Origin: Pilasporangium apinafurcum
Lineage: Eukaryota; Oomycota; Peronosporomycetes; Pythiales; Pythiaceae
Assembly: GCA_001600495.1 (NCBI GenBank)
Contig: BCKE01000029.1
Span: 355,807 to 419,806 of the forward strand
DNA length: 64,000 nucleotides
Direction of reading: 5' to 3'
Under the pieces are notes generated by a model. The model was given only the letters and a program-made list of their open reading frames with translations, did no database searches and was not told the DNA's origin. This document shows positions 11,407 through 22,300 of this stretch, piece after piece; position 1 is the stretch's first letter, and every line of letters starts with the position of its first letter. A program made the translations under genes and the position numbers.

Positions 11407-11841
11407 TCCTTTCTTGACCGAAGCAAAATCCCATCAGTAGGATTTAATGGACAATTGAGATGAACTTGTATTCCCCCATTTCTCCTATCTCTACGATCTA
11501 CTTTGACTTGTTTTTTCAAAACCAACAGATCCATATCGATAGAAAATTGTTTCCAAATCTCTACAATGAACTCTTTTCTTTTCAAGAACAGACGTGAGGC
11601 AATGGAAGTGGATACGTGAGGAGATCAAGTGTGTGTGTGTGTGTGTGGAAAATCAAAGTGATTGTCAAGAAAGCGTGATATGGTAGTATCGGTGGGAAAG
11701 GAAGACAAAGATCATACGAGAAATATCTTTTTCAAGAATGAACACCTATTCGTCTAGACTCATCGAGTCCGGTGTCGGAGATGACTATTCTACGTTTGTC
11801 TAGTCTTAGCTACCTTTTGTTCTATCTCATATGACCTCTTC
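11407..11841 (-). repeat. Dispersed repeat, copy 2 (inverted partner of 5353-5736)
   Basis: The reverse complement matches copy 1 from its start to its end. It keeps a segment of about 75 nt that copy 1 has lost and has a longer (GT)n tract at 11630-11647. On the plus strand, 11750-11815 is similar to the last coding part and 3' flank of the Fanzor relic near 40560. Shared words include GGTGTCGGAG and TTGTCTAGTCTTAGCTA. The open frame on the minus strand inside it (11585-11358) has no recognisable domain. It lies just upstream of the TrpRS gene, leaving about 110 nt between the start codon and the repeat. Confidence 0.8.
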
Positions 11842-12029
11842 AAGACGTGACATCCTGTCAAAAAAATCCATCCGTTTTTTTGGAAATCATGGTAAAATGG
11901 CATCAACGAGTGATGGCACTGAAGAAAACATCGTTAAAAAGCGAAGAGCCCGCCCAGATTTTACGGAACGGAGAGTTCGATAAAAGCAAAGGATCTACTT
12001 CATTATCGTTGTTTTCGTTCTTTTACTTC

Positions 12030-13013
12030 TTACCACTTGGTCCAACGCTTGAGGATGTAAGGCGTGAAGTACGTGATCAGTACACTAGTACCTGCTCGCA
12101 GTAAGCTCAAGTGTGCTTCTCGCACGACGCTTTCAAGCGAATCGGTTGATGTGCCGTAGTCCATCAGCATCTTGTATTCGCCAGAGACAATGTAGCACGC
12201 CACGGGTAGAGTCTTCTTGGCCGCAAAGCTTGCAACAATGTCGGTGTAGAACAATGACGGTTTGACGATGACGATGTCGGCACCTTCTTTCAGATCACGT
12301 TCAAATGCCAACGCGGCGTGGCTGGTGCTTCCTACCGGATGCTGGTATCGCTTGCGATCACCCTGAAAGGTCGACTCCACGGCCGCACGGAACGGAGCAT
12401 ACATAACCGACGCCTTCTTGGACGTGTAGGCCATGATGGATACGTGCTGGAAGTTGTGCTGGTTCAAGAGCGTGCGGATACTGGCGATGCGGTTATCCAT
12501 CATGTCCGATGGACAGACCATGTGTGCACCTGCTCGTGCATACGCCAACGCGATGTTCGCAAGACGATCAATAGTTGACGGGTTCTCAATGATTTGTTCA
12601 CCATCAACCGAACGTAGCAGTCCACAATGGCCATGGTCAGTGTATTCACACATACAGACATCGCAGGACACGAGCAGCTCTGGGATTTGTCTACGGATCT
12701 CCTGTGTACACTTAATCACAGGCGTATTATCTTTGTCAGCCATGGACCCATGCGCATCCTTATCCTCCACAACACCAAACAACATGACCGACGTTAGCCC
12801 CAGTTCCTGCAATTCCTTCAAATGCGCGATCAATGTGGCGAACGTGCCGTCCTTGCCCTGCCCCCACTGTTTCTCCGGTTCCAGTCCTTGGATGATGCGA
12901 TCATCATCTCGCGCCGTCACAAAAAGTGGATACATGAGCTGGGACGGGTGGAAGTGCGGCTCACTCCAGCTGCGCTGCGCAGGGTGATGCAGACTCGGGT
13001 GCAGTGTGGTCAT
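12030..13013 (-). CDS. Porphobilinogen synthase (delta-aminolevulinic acid dehydratase)
   Basis: A single-exon gene of 327 residues with an ATG at 13013, the usual length for the family. It condenses two molecules of 5-aminolevulinate to porphobilinogen in haem synthesis. The zinc-site cysteines are visible in CDVCMCEYTDHGHCG, so it is of the zinc-dependent animal/yeast type rather than the magnesium-dependent plant type. The two lysines of the active site lie in MAYTSKKAS and ADIVIVKPSLFY; the first is in a slightly unusual context (SKK rather than AKF). Other landmarks are YPLFVT near the start, TVIKCT-like TPVIKC, ARAGAHMVCPSDMMDNR, and YIVSGEYKM near the end. No targeting peptide is obvious, so a cytosolic location is likely. 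It sits 300 nt downstream of the giant armadillo gene on the same strand. Confidence 0.96.
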   Translation of the reverse strand: MTTLHPSLHHPAQRSWSEPHFHPSQLMYPLFVTARDDDRIIQGLEPEKQWGQGKDGTFATLIAHLKELQELGLTSVMLFGVVEDKDAHGSMADKDNTPVIKCTQEIRRQIPELLVSCDVCMCEYTDHGHCGLLRSVDGEQIIENPSTIDRLANIALAYARAGAHMVCPSDMMDNRIASIRTLLNQHNFQHVSIMAYTSKKASVMYAPFRAAVESTFQGDRKRYQHPVGSTSHAALAFERDLKEGADIVIVKPSLFYTDIVASFAAKKTLPVACYIVSGEYKMLMDYGTSTDSLESVVREAHLSLLRAGTSVLITYFTPYILKRWTKW

Positions 13014-13045
13014 TCTTTACCGACTCGTAGCTCTTGGGTGGGACA

Positions 13046-13065
13046 AAGCAAATGGAGAAATGATC
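13046..13065 (-). promoter_or_regulatory. Putative oomycete core promoter (initiator plus flanking region)
   Basis: On the minus strand the sequence TCATTTCTCCATTTGCTT lies 33-52 nt upstream of the porphobilinogen synthase ATG. It closely resembles the published oomycete start-site element (Inr TCATTYY followed by CAWTTT). Position and strand fit. It is a motif match only. Confidence 0.45.
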
Positions 13066-13312
13066 GAATTTCTGAACAGATCTCAACTTACCTAACAATG
13101 TAAGAGAGAGAGACATGCAATGATTGCGGAGCGTGTCACGATTGGCTGAAAATGATTCTAAGCATATTTTCCACCAATCATCTCTCGTTTCCCACAATGT
13201 AGACATCCTACCCTAAACTGGATGGATGAGAGTAAAGAGTGACTTTTATACTCATTTTAGTGACATATACGTCAATACGATTTAGATCATGCCACTGCTT
13301 TGTACCCCAAAA

Positions 13313-16300
13313 CTACTTGTTCTTCTCGTGAGCAATTTTCTCATCGAGATACTGCGTAGTTTTCTCCTTGGCACGTCTGGCAGCGATAGTTTCTGTGAGT
13401 TGCGTCATTTTGGCCACACTCGCACCGATATTTTCACCTGCGGTACCCTGAAGTTTACCTTGATTCGGCAAAGACTTGGTTGCATTGCTTGCGAGCTGTC
13501 CAAGACTCAACGAGGCTTTGTATTGCAATTCCTCGTCAGTTGATCGAGCACGCGCAATTCGGAGAAGCGCTTGGATACCACCTTCTTCGGCAATACGCAG
13601 ATGGTTTTCATAGTTGTCGGCCAATTTCAATAGCGCCAGCCCAGCATAGTGACGAGGCTCAGCGTGTACCGACATCATGGCGATCAAAGGTCGCAATGCC
13701 CCATGTTCCACCAATGGTACTTGATACTCTCGGTTGGACGCAAGATGCGCCAGAGTAAACGTGGAATACTCTTGGGATTCCGTGTCTTCTACGCATGCGA
13801 GTGCGATCGTCGCATCCATACCACCTTCGCGCACGAAATCGTCATGATAATCCGTCTGCTGCTCCACAATCAGCGCGAAAAAGTATCCACAGTTGCGTTT
13901 GATTTCGGAATCGGGCCTATATGACTGACTCACGACTTGTGGCATGGCACCAAGCTCAACAAGCTTGAGTAGCACATCCTTGCTTTCAGCTAATGACCCC
14001 AAACAATACAATGCACAGCGGACACATTCCAAATCTTGCGAGCTGAGCAGTGCCAATAATGGGAGCAGTCCGCCTTCTTGCATTGTTGCAACTTTGGTTA
14101 CATTTTGTTTGCCCAGTACAAGTGCATTGAGAGCCAAACAACCACATAATTGCACATCAGCACTTGGGTAGCGCAGTAAATCCACCAATGGATGCACCGC
14201 ACCTTCCTCGATCATGCGAATCTTATTATTACCATGACCACCAAGGGCAAGCCCCGCAAGTGCCAGTGCTGCATACCGCTGGATGTCAGCGTCTGGGAAA
14301 CGAATCAAATGTGTCAGCGGTCGAATCGCACCTTGTTCCACAATGAAAACTTTGTCGTCTCCCGAAGAAGATATGTTACAGATCGCCAGTGCGGCAAACC
14401 GCTGTGTAGCACTATCTAGCGAACGTGTGAGTCGGAAAAGCGTCTTCACAGCATCTTCTTTAATCAATTCGTGCTTGATGGAATCGGTTATTGACAGCGA
14501 TGCCAATACCCGTGCACAGTCACGCTGTACACGTGCATCATCGTGCGTACCCACCTGAATCATCACGGAAATAGCACCCTCACGCACCACATCCAGTTGA
14601 TACTCAAGCGAATCTGTGATATTGGCAAGCGCAAACACGCAGTCGCGTTTTACCTCCAAATCTTCGTATAAACAGCACTTGAGAATCTGTGTGAGACCAC
14701 CATCACGTACGAGCTTGAGTTTATTTTCCTCATTCAGGGAGAAACTGGAAAACGCAGACGCAGCCGTGCGTTGGTAATCCAGAATGGGACTCTGTGCGAG
14801 CTTGATAAAAGGGGGTAGCAAACTTTCCTGGACGATATGGACACGGATCTGTGGATTTGAGGACAGAAAACGAAGTCCCATAGCAGCATACCGTTGCGTG
14901 ATATCATCCTTTGCATTGGTAAGATGAATAAGACATTTCAGTCCGCCCTGTTTGTACACGGTCACGTGATTCTCCTCGTTCGAGCACAAATTGGCTAAGG
15001 TACGACTGACATCTTGATGAATCTCGGCACTGTCCACACATAAGGCAAGTGCAACCAATGCGGTTGTCAAACCTTCGTCAACAATCTTGGTCTGGTTCGC
15101 GATATGCTCCGATAAATTTGCCAGCAGTCCAGCACATTGGCATTGAAGATCGAGATTGCGAGCGTTGTTATTGTTCATACACCGCAATAGCGGTCGCAAG
15201 ACGCCTTCTTCGATTATTTGTTGCTTGATTTCGGCGTTTGAGGACGATAAGTGCCGTAACGCTGCCACAGTAGGAGCTTGAAGTGTAGGATCCGCATCCC
15301 GCAGAAACGTGATTAGAGCTGGAAGTCCACCTTCTTCCGTGTACTTACGCTTGTGTTCATTGTTGGCTGCCAAATCTCGTAGTGCCAATATACTTTGTCG
15401 CCGAGTATTCATTTCTTTCGTCTGCAGCAAGAAGAAGAGTGTCTTCAAGCCACCTTCGTAAATTATCCCGCGATGACTTGCGAAGTTTGGTGCGAGTTTG
15501 CGGAATGCTAGTGCAGCATTGTATTGACATTCTGCATCCATCGATAATCCAAGGTGTACCAAACCTGGTAATCCATCAGTGACTATTTCCGTGTGATGCT
15601 TGAAACTAGACAGTAAGTTTGCGATTGTACGTGAGGCTTCACGATGGATTTCCAAGTTGCGGTGTTTCATCAGAGCAATTAGGAAGCTGCCACTTTTTTC
15701 CTCTACAAATTTCTCATGTGTGTCTACATGTTCAGCAAGATTGGCGAGAGCACCGCATGCCTGACGGGCCACTTCCAAATTTGGTGACTGTGCGAGTTTA
15801 ATTAGTGGACGCAGAGCTCCCTGATTCACAATTTCCACTTTGTACTCATCGCTCAACGACAAGTTGCAAAAGGTTGCTGCAACTTCACGTTGTGTTTCCA
15901 GTTCTTCTGAGTGACCAGCAATCGTGAGTGGAACCAATCCACCGCCTCGAACTATCCGACCACGATTCTGAACCGAAAATTGACAAAGTCGACGTAGTGC
16001 CGAAATCGCAAGAGTATGTGAATTCGGATCTTCGGAATGGGCGAGCGTGATCAAAGATAAAATACCTCCTTCATCACCAATCGCAGCACAATGGTCAGCA
16101 TTACCCGAGAAATTGGCCAGTGCAAATGCAGCATACTGTCGAATATCTTCGTCTTTTGACAATCCGAGGCGCAGAGCAACCTTAAGCACTCCACGCGAGA
16201 TCATATGCTCATGATTAGATTCATTCACAGCCAGATTCGATAATGCCATTATGCCAAACCGTTGGCTTTCAAGATCATCGTCGTAGTCAGTCAATGCGAC

Positions 16301-19300
16301 AATCGGGGTGAGACCACCATGGACAATGATTTGCACCTGTAGCAACTGAGCACATGCCAAGTTGCAAAGTGCAATACACGCATACTTTCGAACACTGGGA
16401 TCCGCATGTTTGGAGCACAAAATTAGTACCTGCAATCCACCCCCTCTCGCGGCCGCTTGACGTGTCTCCGCATTTGCGGCCAAATTACAAAGCGTCATCG
16501 TCGCATAAAGTGTACAGTCCACATCATGCGAGCCAGCCAACTTGATCAAGGCTGCTTCAATCCCAGCCTCCACGATCTTAAGCTGATTGACTTGAGCGCA
16601 AGAAACGTTGTAAATTGCCAATGCCGCACTCCGTTGGCATTCCAAGTTGGATGCAAAACATAGCGCTCGTAATGGACGCAGTGCATATTTCTCGACGACG
16701 ATAACACGATTCTGGCGGTGGGCTGCGACGTTAGAGAGCGTCATGCTAGCGTATCGGCAGCACTCTGGGTCGGGCGATGCCGCCAAATCGACCAATGGCT
16801 CTAATCCGTCATCTTTGACTAGGTGAAGCTGATTTGCTGGGTTGGCCGTTAAGTTGCAAAGCCCCATACAGGAATACTTGGCACACTCTACACCAGTCGA
16901 CCTCAATAACGCGATCAACCCTTTCATTCCGTTGGCCTTCATGATCTTTTGTTCGTTCGCAGCATTACTCGATAAATTACAGATTGCCATGGCAGCACAT
17001 CGTTGAGTTTCGGGATCTGAAAATTCGCCTAATAGCTTTACCAAAGGTACGAGCGCGCCAGCATCCACAATTCGGTGCTGATTGTCAGCATGTGCACTCA
17101 GACGATACATCGCCCGTGCTGCATATTGGCGATTTGAGGCATACACGCTTTGCAGAAGCTGTGTAAGTGGCAACAATCCGCCATACTCCGAAATTAGGAA
17201 TTGATTTTTGGATGTCACTGCCAAGTTTCCTATGCACATCGCTGCGTCGCGCCCACAATTTTCTTCCTTGGACATCCCTAATTGAAAAACAGCTCGATAT
17301 TCGTGTAGTTGGAAAACACCCATATGGTTTTCTGCATTAGAAGAAATGTTCGCAAACACTCGACTCGTGTTCTGAGCGATTTCGGCATGGTAACTCACTT
17401 TCGCGAGCGCGATCAGTGCCTCCATCCCATGCTGTTTCACAATTTCCACCTGATTGTGCACATTTTCGCTAAGATTTGCTAATACTCCTGAGCATTGCAA
17501 GCGTACATTGTCGTCATCCAAGTTGCAGCAGCTAAACAGTGGCTGTAAACCCCCTTCTTGGACAAAGAGTGTCTTGACTGGGGTATACAAACTTAGATGC
17601 CGGATCCCTGCTGCTCCCATGCACTTGAGCATAACATCAGGGCTACGCAGCAACGAGATCATGGCGTTAATGGTGCCATCTTCGACCAGTTTTGCTTTGT
17701 TTTCCTTGCATGCGGTCATGTTTTTCAAGCTTGCAGCAGCTTGATGCTGTACGTCTAGTCCAGGTGCAGCCAACAGTGTGTGAAGGGTTCGAACGGCACC
17801 GCTTGACAAGATCACTGGGTGCGTGTGAGTATTACTCGTTAACTTGTGGAATGCTAACGCTGCGTTGTACTGGCATTCGTGATCTTCGATTTTAGCGACC
17901 CGCATTAACACTGATAAACCCTCTTCGTCAATCAACATGGTGTGGAACTCAGGCGTGCTCATCAAATTTGAGACGAAGCGGGACGCTTCTCGATAGACTG
18001 GCAAGTGGCGGCTTCGCATGCATTTCACACCCACATGGATCGCATGCGCATCCACCATATGCTCATGGGTTTCTGTGTTTTCAGCGATATTCGCTGCAGC
18101 TCCGCATGCATTCCGTGCAACTTCAATATCAGATGATGCGCATAACACCATCAGTTGCTGCAACAACGCAGTCGACTGTGCAAAGATCAACTTGTTGTCA
18201 TAAGCAAGCGCTAGATTACTAATACATGCTGCGACTTCACGCTGGCCCTCCATGTCTCTTTGATTGGCGCAGCCTAATAGAGCATCCAGTAAATGCGTCC
18301 GATGTTTCATCATCGTCATACGATTGACATCTAGAGTTGTCATGCGTCGTAACACTGAAATAGCTTGGCATTGTGCGCTCTGATGCTGGATGTGGTTTGC
18401 ATCAATAGCTACCTGAATTAAAGGACCACCGCTATCACTCAATTGGCCAATTAGCTCATGGTATTCTTCGTTCATGGCAAGTTTCCCTAGTGCAAACGCA
18501 GCGTTGAAACGCGTTTCCATATCGTTCTCAGCATTCGTGGCGGCAATCAATGGTGGTAACACACCATGCTCCACGAAGCTTGGGTGATTCTTTGCATTGA
18601 CAAAGATACTACCAAGTGTTAAGATAGCAAAGCGACGTGGATCCGGGTTAAGCGTATCAGAAATGAGCTGAATGAGGGGCGTAACGACTTGCTCACGTAG
18701 CACACGTGAATGATTTTGAGGATTGGAGACGAGGTTGCTGAGTCCAATAGCTCCAAACAATCTTGTGGTATCGTCTGGATGCTGGATTGCATGCATCAGT
18801 AATTCTTGGCAGCAATCGGCTAGCAACTCATCATGTAAATCATAATCGGCAGATAGATTGGTGACACATTTCACTGCCTCTCTCGCCACATCTGGGGCTG
18901 CTTGTTTCTGAAACTCCAGGAAGAAATGAAGTCCACGTTCACGGGCGATGTTGGCGTGCGTATCCGCATTCTCAGCGAGGTTCGCAACGCATGCACACGC
19001 GAATTTCGCTGTTAGGATATCTGGTGAGAGCATCAGTGTGATCAATGCACCCACCATGGCGGTTTTTGCCATCTCCAACTTATTTTTCTCCGTCAGCGAC
19101 AGATTATACGCTGTCATGGCCACCTCACGCTTCAAATCGACATCGTTCGAACGCACCGCAAGTAACAGTGGTTCAATGCCGCCTTCGTTGACAATACGAA
19201 TTCGACTTTCAGGTCTATTTGAAATTCCACGCAAAGCAGCAATCGCTGTCTTTTGATCATCTGTGTTTTCTGAACATGCTAGCTGAATGATCGGTACGAT

Positions 19301-22300
19301 ACCACCCAACTGTTCGACCATTTGTCGTCGTTCAGGGTTTGCTGCGAGATTGCAAAGCGCAAAAGCGATACATCGGTGCGTTTCGAGGTCAACACTATTC
19401 GAGATCTCGATGAGAGGGGTGACAGCGCCAGCATTCACAATCGCATCTTGATGTTCATAGCGGGAAGCGATGTTACCCAATGTAACAGCCCCGAAGAGGC
19501 GGTACGTGGTGTCTGCAGAGCATAGAAACGAGACCAGCGATTCCATCTCACATGCATCGATAAACTCTTCTGGATGCGAGCCAATGCAGCCACTAAGCGA
19601 CAAATTACACAAGCACGCCAGCACTTCCTGCTGAATGTCCATATCTTCAGATTTGGTGAGTGCAAGCAGAGGCAGAAGACCGCCGCGTCGTACGATCTCT
19701 TTCCGTGCAATTTCATTCACACATAGCCCACGTAGCGCTGTCACTGCACGATACTGGCACTTACTATCGTGAGACTTGGTCATATGAAGCAAAGAATAAA
19801 GACATTGATCATCCGTTTCCATAATAATTAAATGATTTTCTGGGAACGCTGCGAAATTCGCAATACCAAATGCGGCCGCGTTACGCAGCGTCATATCAGC
19901 ATGTCGTAGAAGTTCAGCAAACAACTGCAAAACGTTTGCTTCGACGAGTTGTGCTTGCGTGGGACGAATACTGGCCATATTTGTCAAGGTATAGATCGCG
20001 TACCTTTGGGTATCGAGGTCTCCATTAAGATTTTTCCCAAGCGCAACCAAAATTGGAATCATGCCGTCTTGAGCAATCTTGGTAACGTTTTCCGAATTAG
20101 TCGACAAATTTGCGATCCCCATAGCTGCATATCGCTGACTGAGATAATCCGGTGAATCAAGCGCAGCCAGTAGTGGCGTCAATCCTCCTCCAGACACAAT
20201 CTCCGCGGTGTATGCATATTCAGCCGACATGTTGGCAATCGCTCGAAGTGCCTCGCGTTGTACATCAACACTTTTTGATCTCAGCACGAATTTTATATGT
20301 TGCAATATGCCTTCTTTAACTATACGACCCTGATTTTCTACGACTTCAGCAAGATTTGCTAACACACCACAAGCTTGATGAGCAACTTCGTTGTCACCAG
20401 AATGAATCAACGAAATTAACGGAGCTAGTCCGCCATTCAGCAAGATTACAACTTTGTTGTCTTCACTAAGTGATAGATTCCGCAATGCTGCACAGACTTC
20501 CCGTAGCACCTCAACATTTTCTGATGTAGCCAGTTTGAAAAGGGGTTTTAACGCACCGAAAGACACAGCCTGAGATCGATTTTTGGCCTCAATAGCCATC
20601 CGTCGAAGGGCAAAACAAGCCTGTAAATGCGTATCTTCGTCTGCATCGTGAAGCAGAGCAATGACGGCGCGAAGCACACCCAGTTTTCCGATCATTGCAT
20701 TGTTGGATTCATTAGCGGCGAGGTTGTTGAGAGCAAACGCGAGAGAGCGACGTGTCTCTAGATCATTAGATTTGTCCACAGTTAATAGCGCTGCCACAGC
20801 ACCCTGGTCGAATAAATCTTTGTGGTTTTTAGGATCGACCGCGATGTTGCCAATAGCTAGTGTCCCAAACCGCTGACACATTTTATCGTCTTCATGTGTG
20901 AACGCAGCAATATATCGAAGAGCATTGCTTCGCAGGAGTGTTGTCTGACTTGTTGGTTTCGCCGCAAACAATGCAATGCATCGAGCAACTTGTCGCTTGA
21001 CTTCAATGTCTTCTGTAGTTGCCAACGCGTATAGCGGCGTGAGTACACCCTCCTCAAGCATTTTTTTGTGAGTGTGACCCTCAATCATTTCTGCAAGGTT
21101 AGCAAGCGCACAGATCGCTTGACGTTCTCGGTACGAATCCTTGCTAGATGCCAAGGCAATCAATGGTGGGATGCATCCACCACGAGTCATTGTGATCTTG
21201 TTTTCTTCACTGAGAGAGAGATTACACAGAGTCGCTGCTACCTCTCGTTGCACTTCAATGCTTTCGGACGAGGCCGCAAGTATGAGTGGCTCTAGGGCTC
21301 CTAGTCGTACAACTTGTTGACGAATGATTTGGTTCACGGATAGACCACGCAGTGCTGCAATAGCTTGAAATTGCACATTTGGGTCACCAGGAAAGGAAAA
21401 GGAGATGATAGGTTTGAGACAGTTTGCGTCCACAATTTGTTCAATATTCTTCGGATTACTGCACAAATTACCAAGTGCAAAGATCGAAAATTGTCTGCAC
21501 TTCACATCTCGATGCTTGGAATATCCGGCGAGAAGATGAAGTGTCTTCTCCATTATCTCTGAATGAGTCGATTGCGAGACAGCTAAGTTGGATAATATCA
21601 ACAGGCAGTATCGAATCACATCATTGTCTGCCAACGACCGAGGGTCCAAGGCTTCTTCGATACGTGCAATGATCGGTGTTAGCACGCCCTGTGCTACCAT
21701 TTTAGGTTGATTGTCGACGTTTGTGCTAATGTTACACAGTGCCATGGCCGCCATGCGTTGGCAATCCACGATTTCACTGCCAAGTAATTGAACAAGAGGT
21801 GAAGCTGCGCCCTGTCGAAAGATAATGTCACCAAAATCGCAATTGGCAGCCAAGTTTCCAAGTGCACGTGCTGCTTCACGTTGTACAATGATACCCCCAT
21901 GAATGAGAGCAGCAACCATGGGAGGTATGGCTCCACTATTAACAATATGGCTCTGATTCTCCACAGATTCTGCTAGATTTGCGATAGCGCAACATGCTTG
22001 CCGTTGAATCCCTATATCAGGATTCGTCAGCGCCGTCAATAACGGCGGTAGTCCACCACTTTTACAGATCTCAGTCTTGTTTGCATCCGCAAAAGAGAGC
22101 GTACAAATCGCAGGTAACACATCCTGATGAATTTCGGCGTCCTGTGTGCGTGCCAGGTAAAGAACTGGTTCCAGGCCGCCTTCCTCTGTGATTTTCTTAC
22201 GCAGATCCGCGTTGAGAGCAACTTTGACAAGTGCGAACGCGGCATATTGTCGAACTTCTTCATCAGGAGCACCTGACAGCGAAATGAGGAGTGGTAGTGA

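Noticed and set aside
11358-11585. Minus-strand open frame inside repeat copy 2
   Set aside because: The same frame is broken and partly deleted in copy 1, and the sequence has no domain. It is treated as repeat, not gene.
13014-13206. N-terminal extension of porphobilinogen synthase
   Set aside because: An open frame overlaps the start, but it is in a different frame. The ATG at 13013 with the initiator-like motif just upstream explains the gene.
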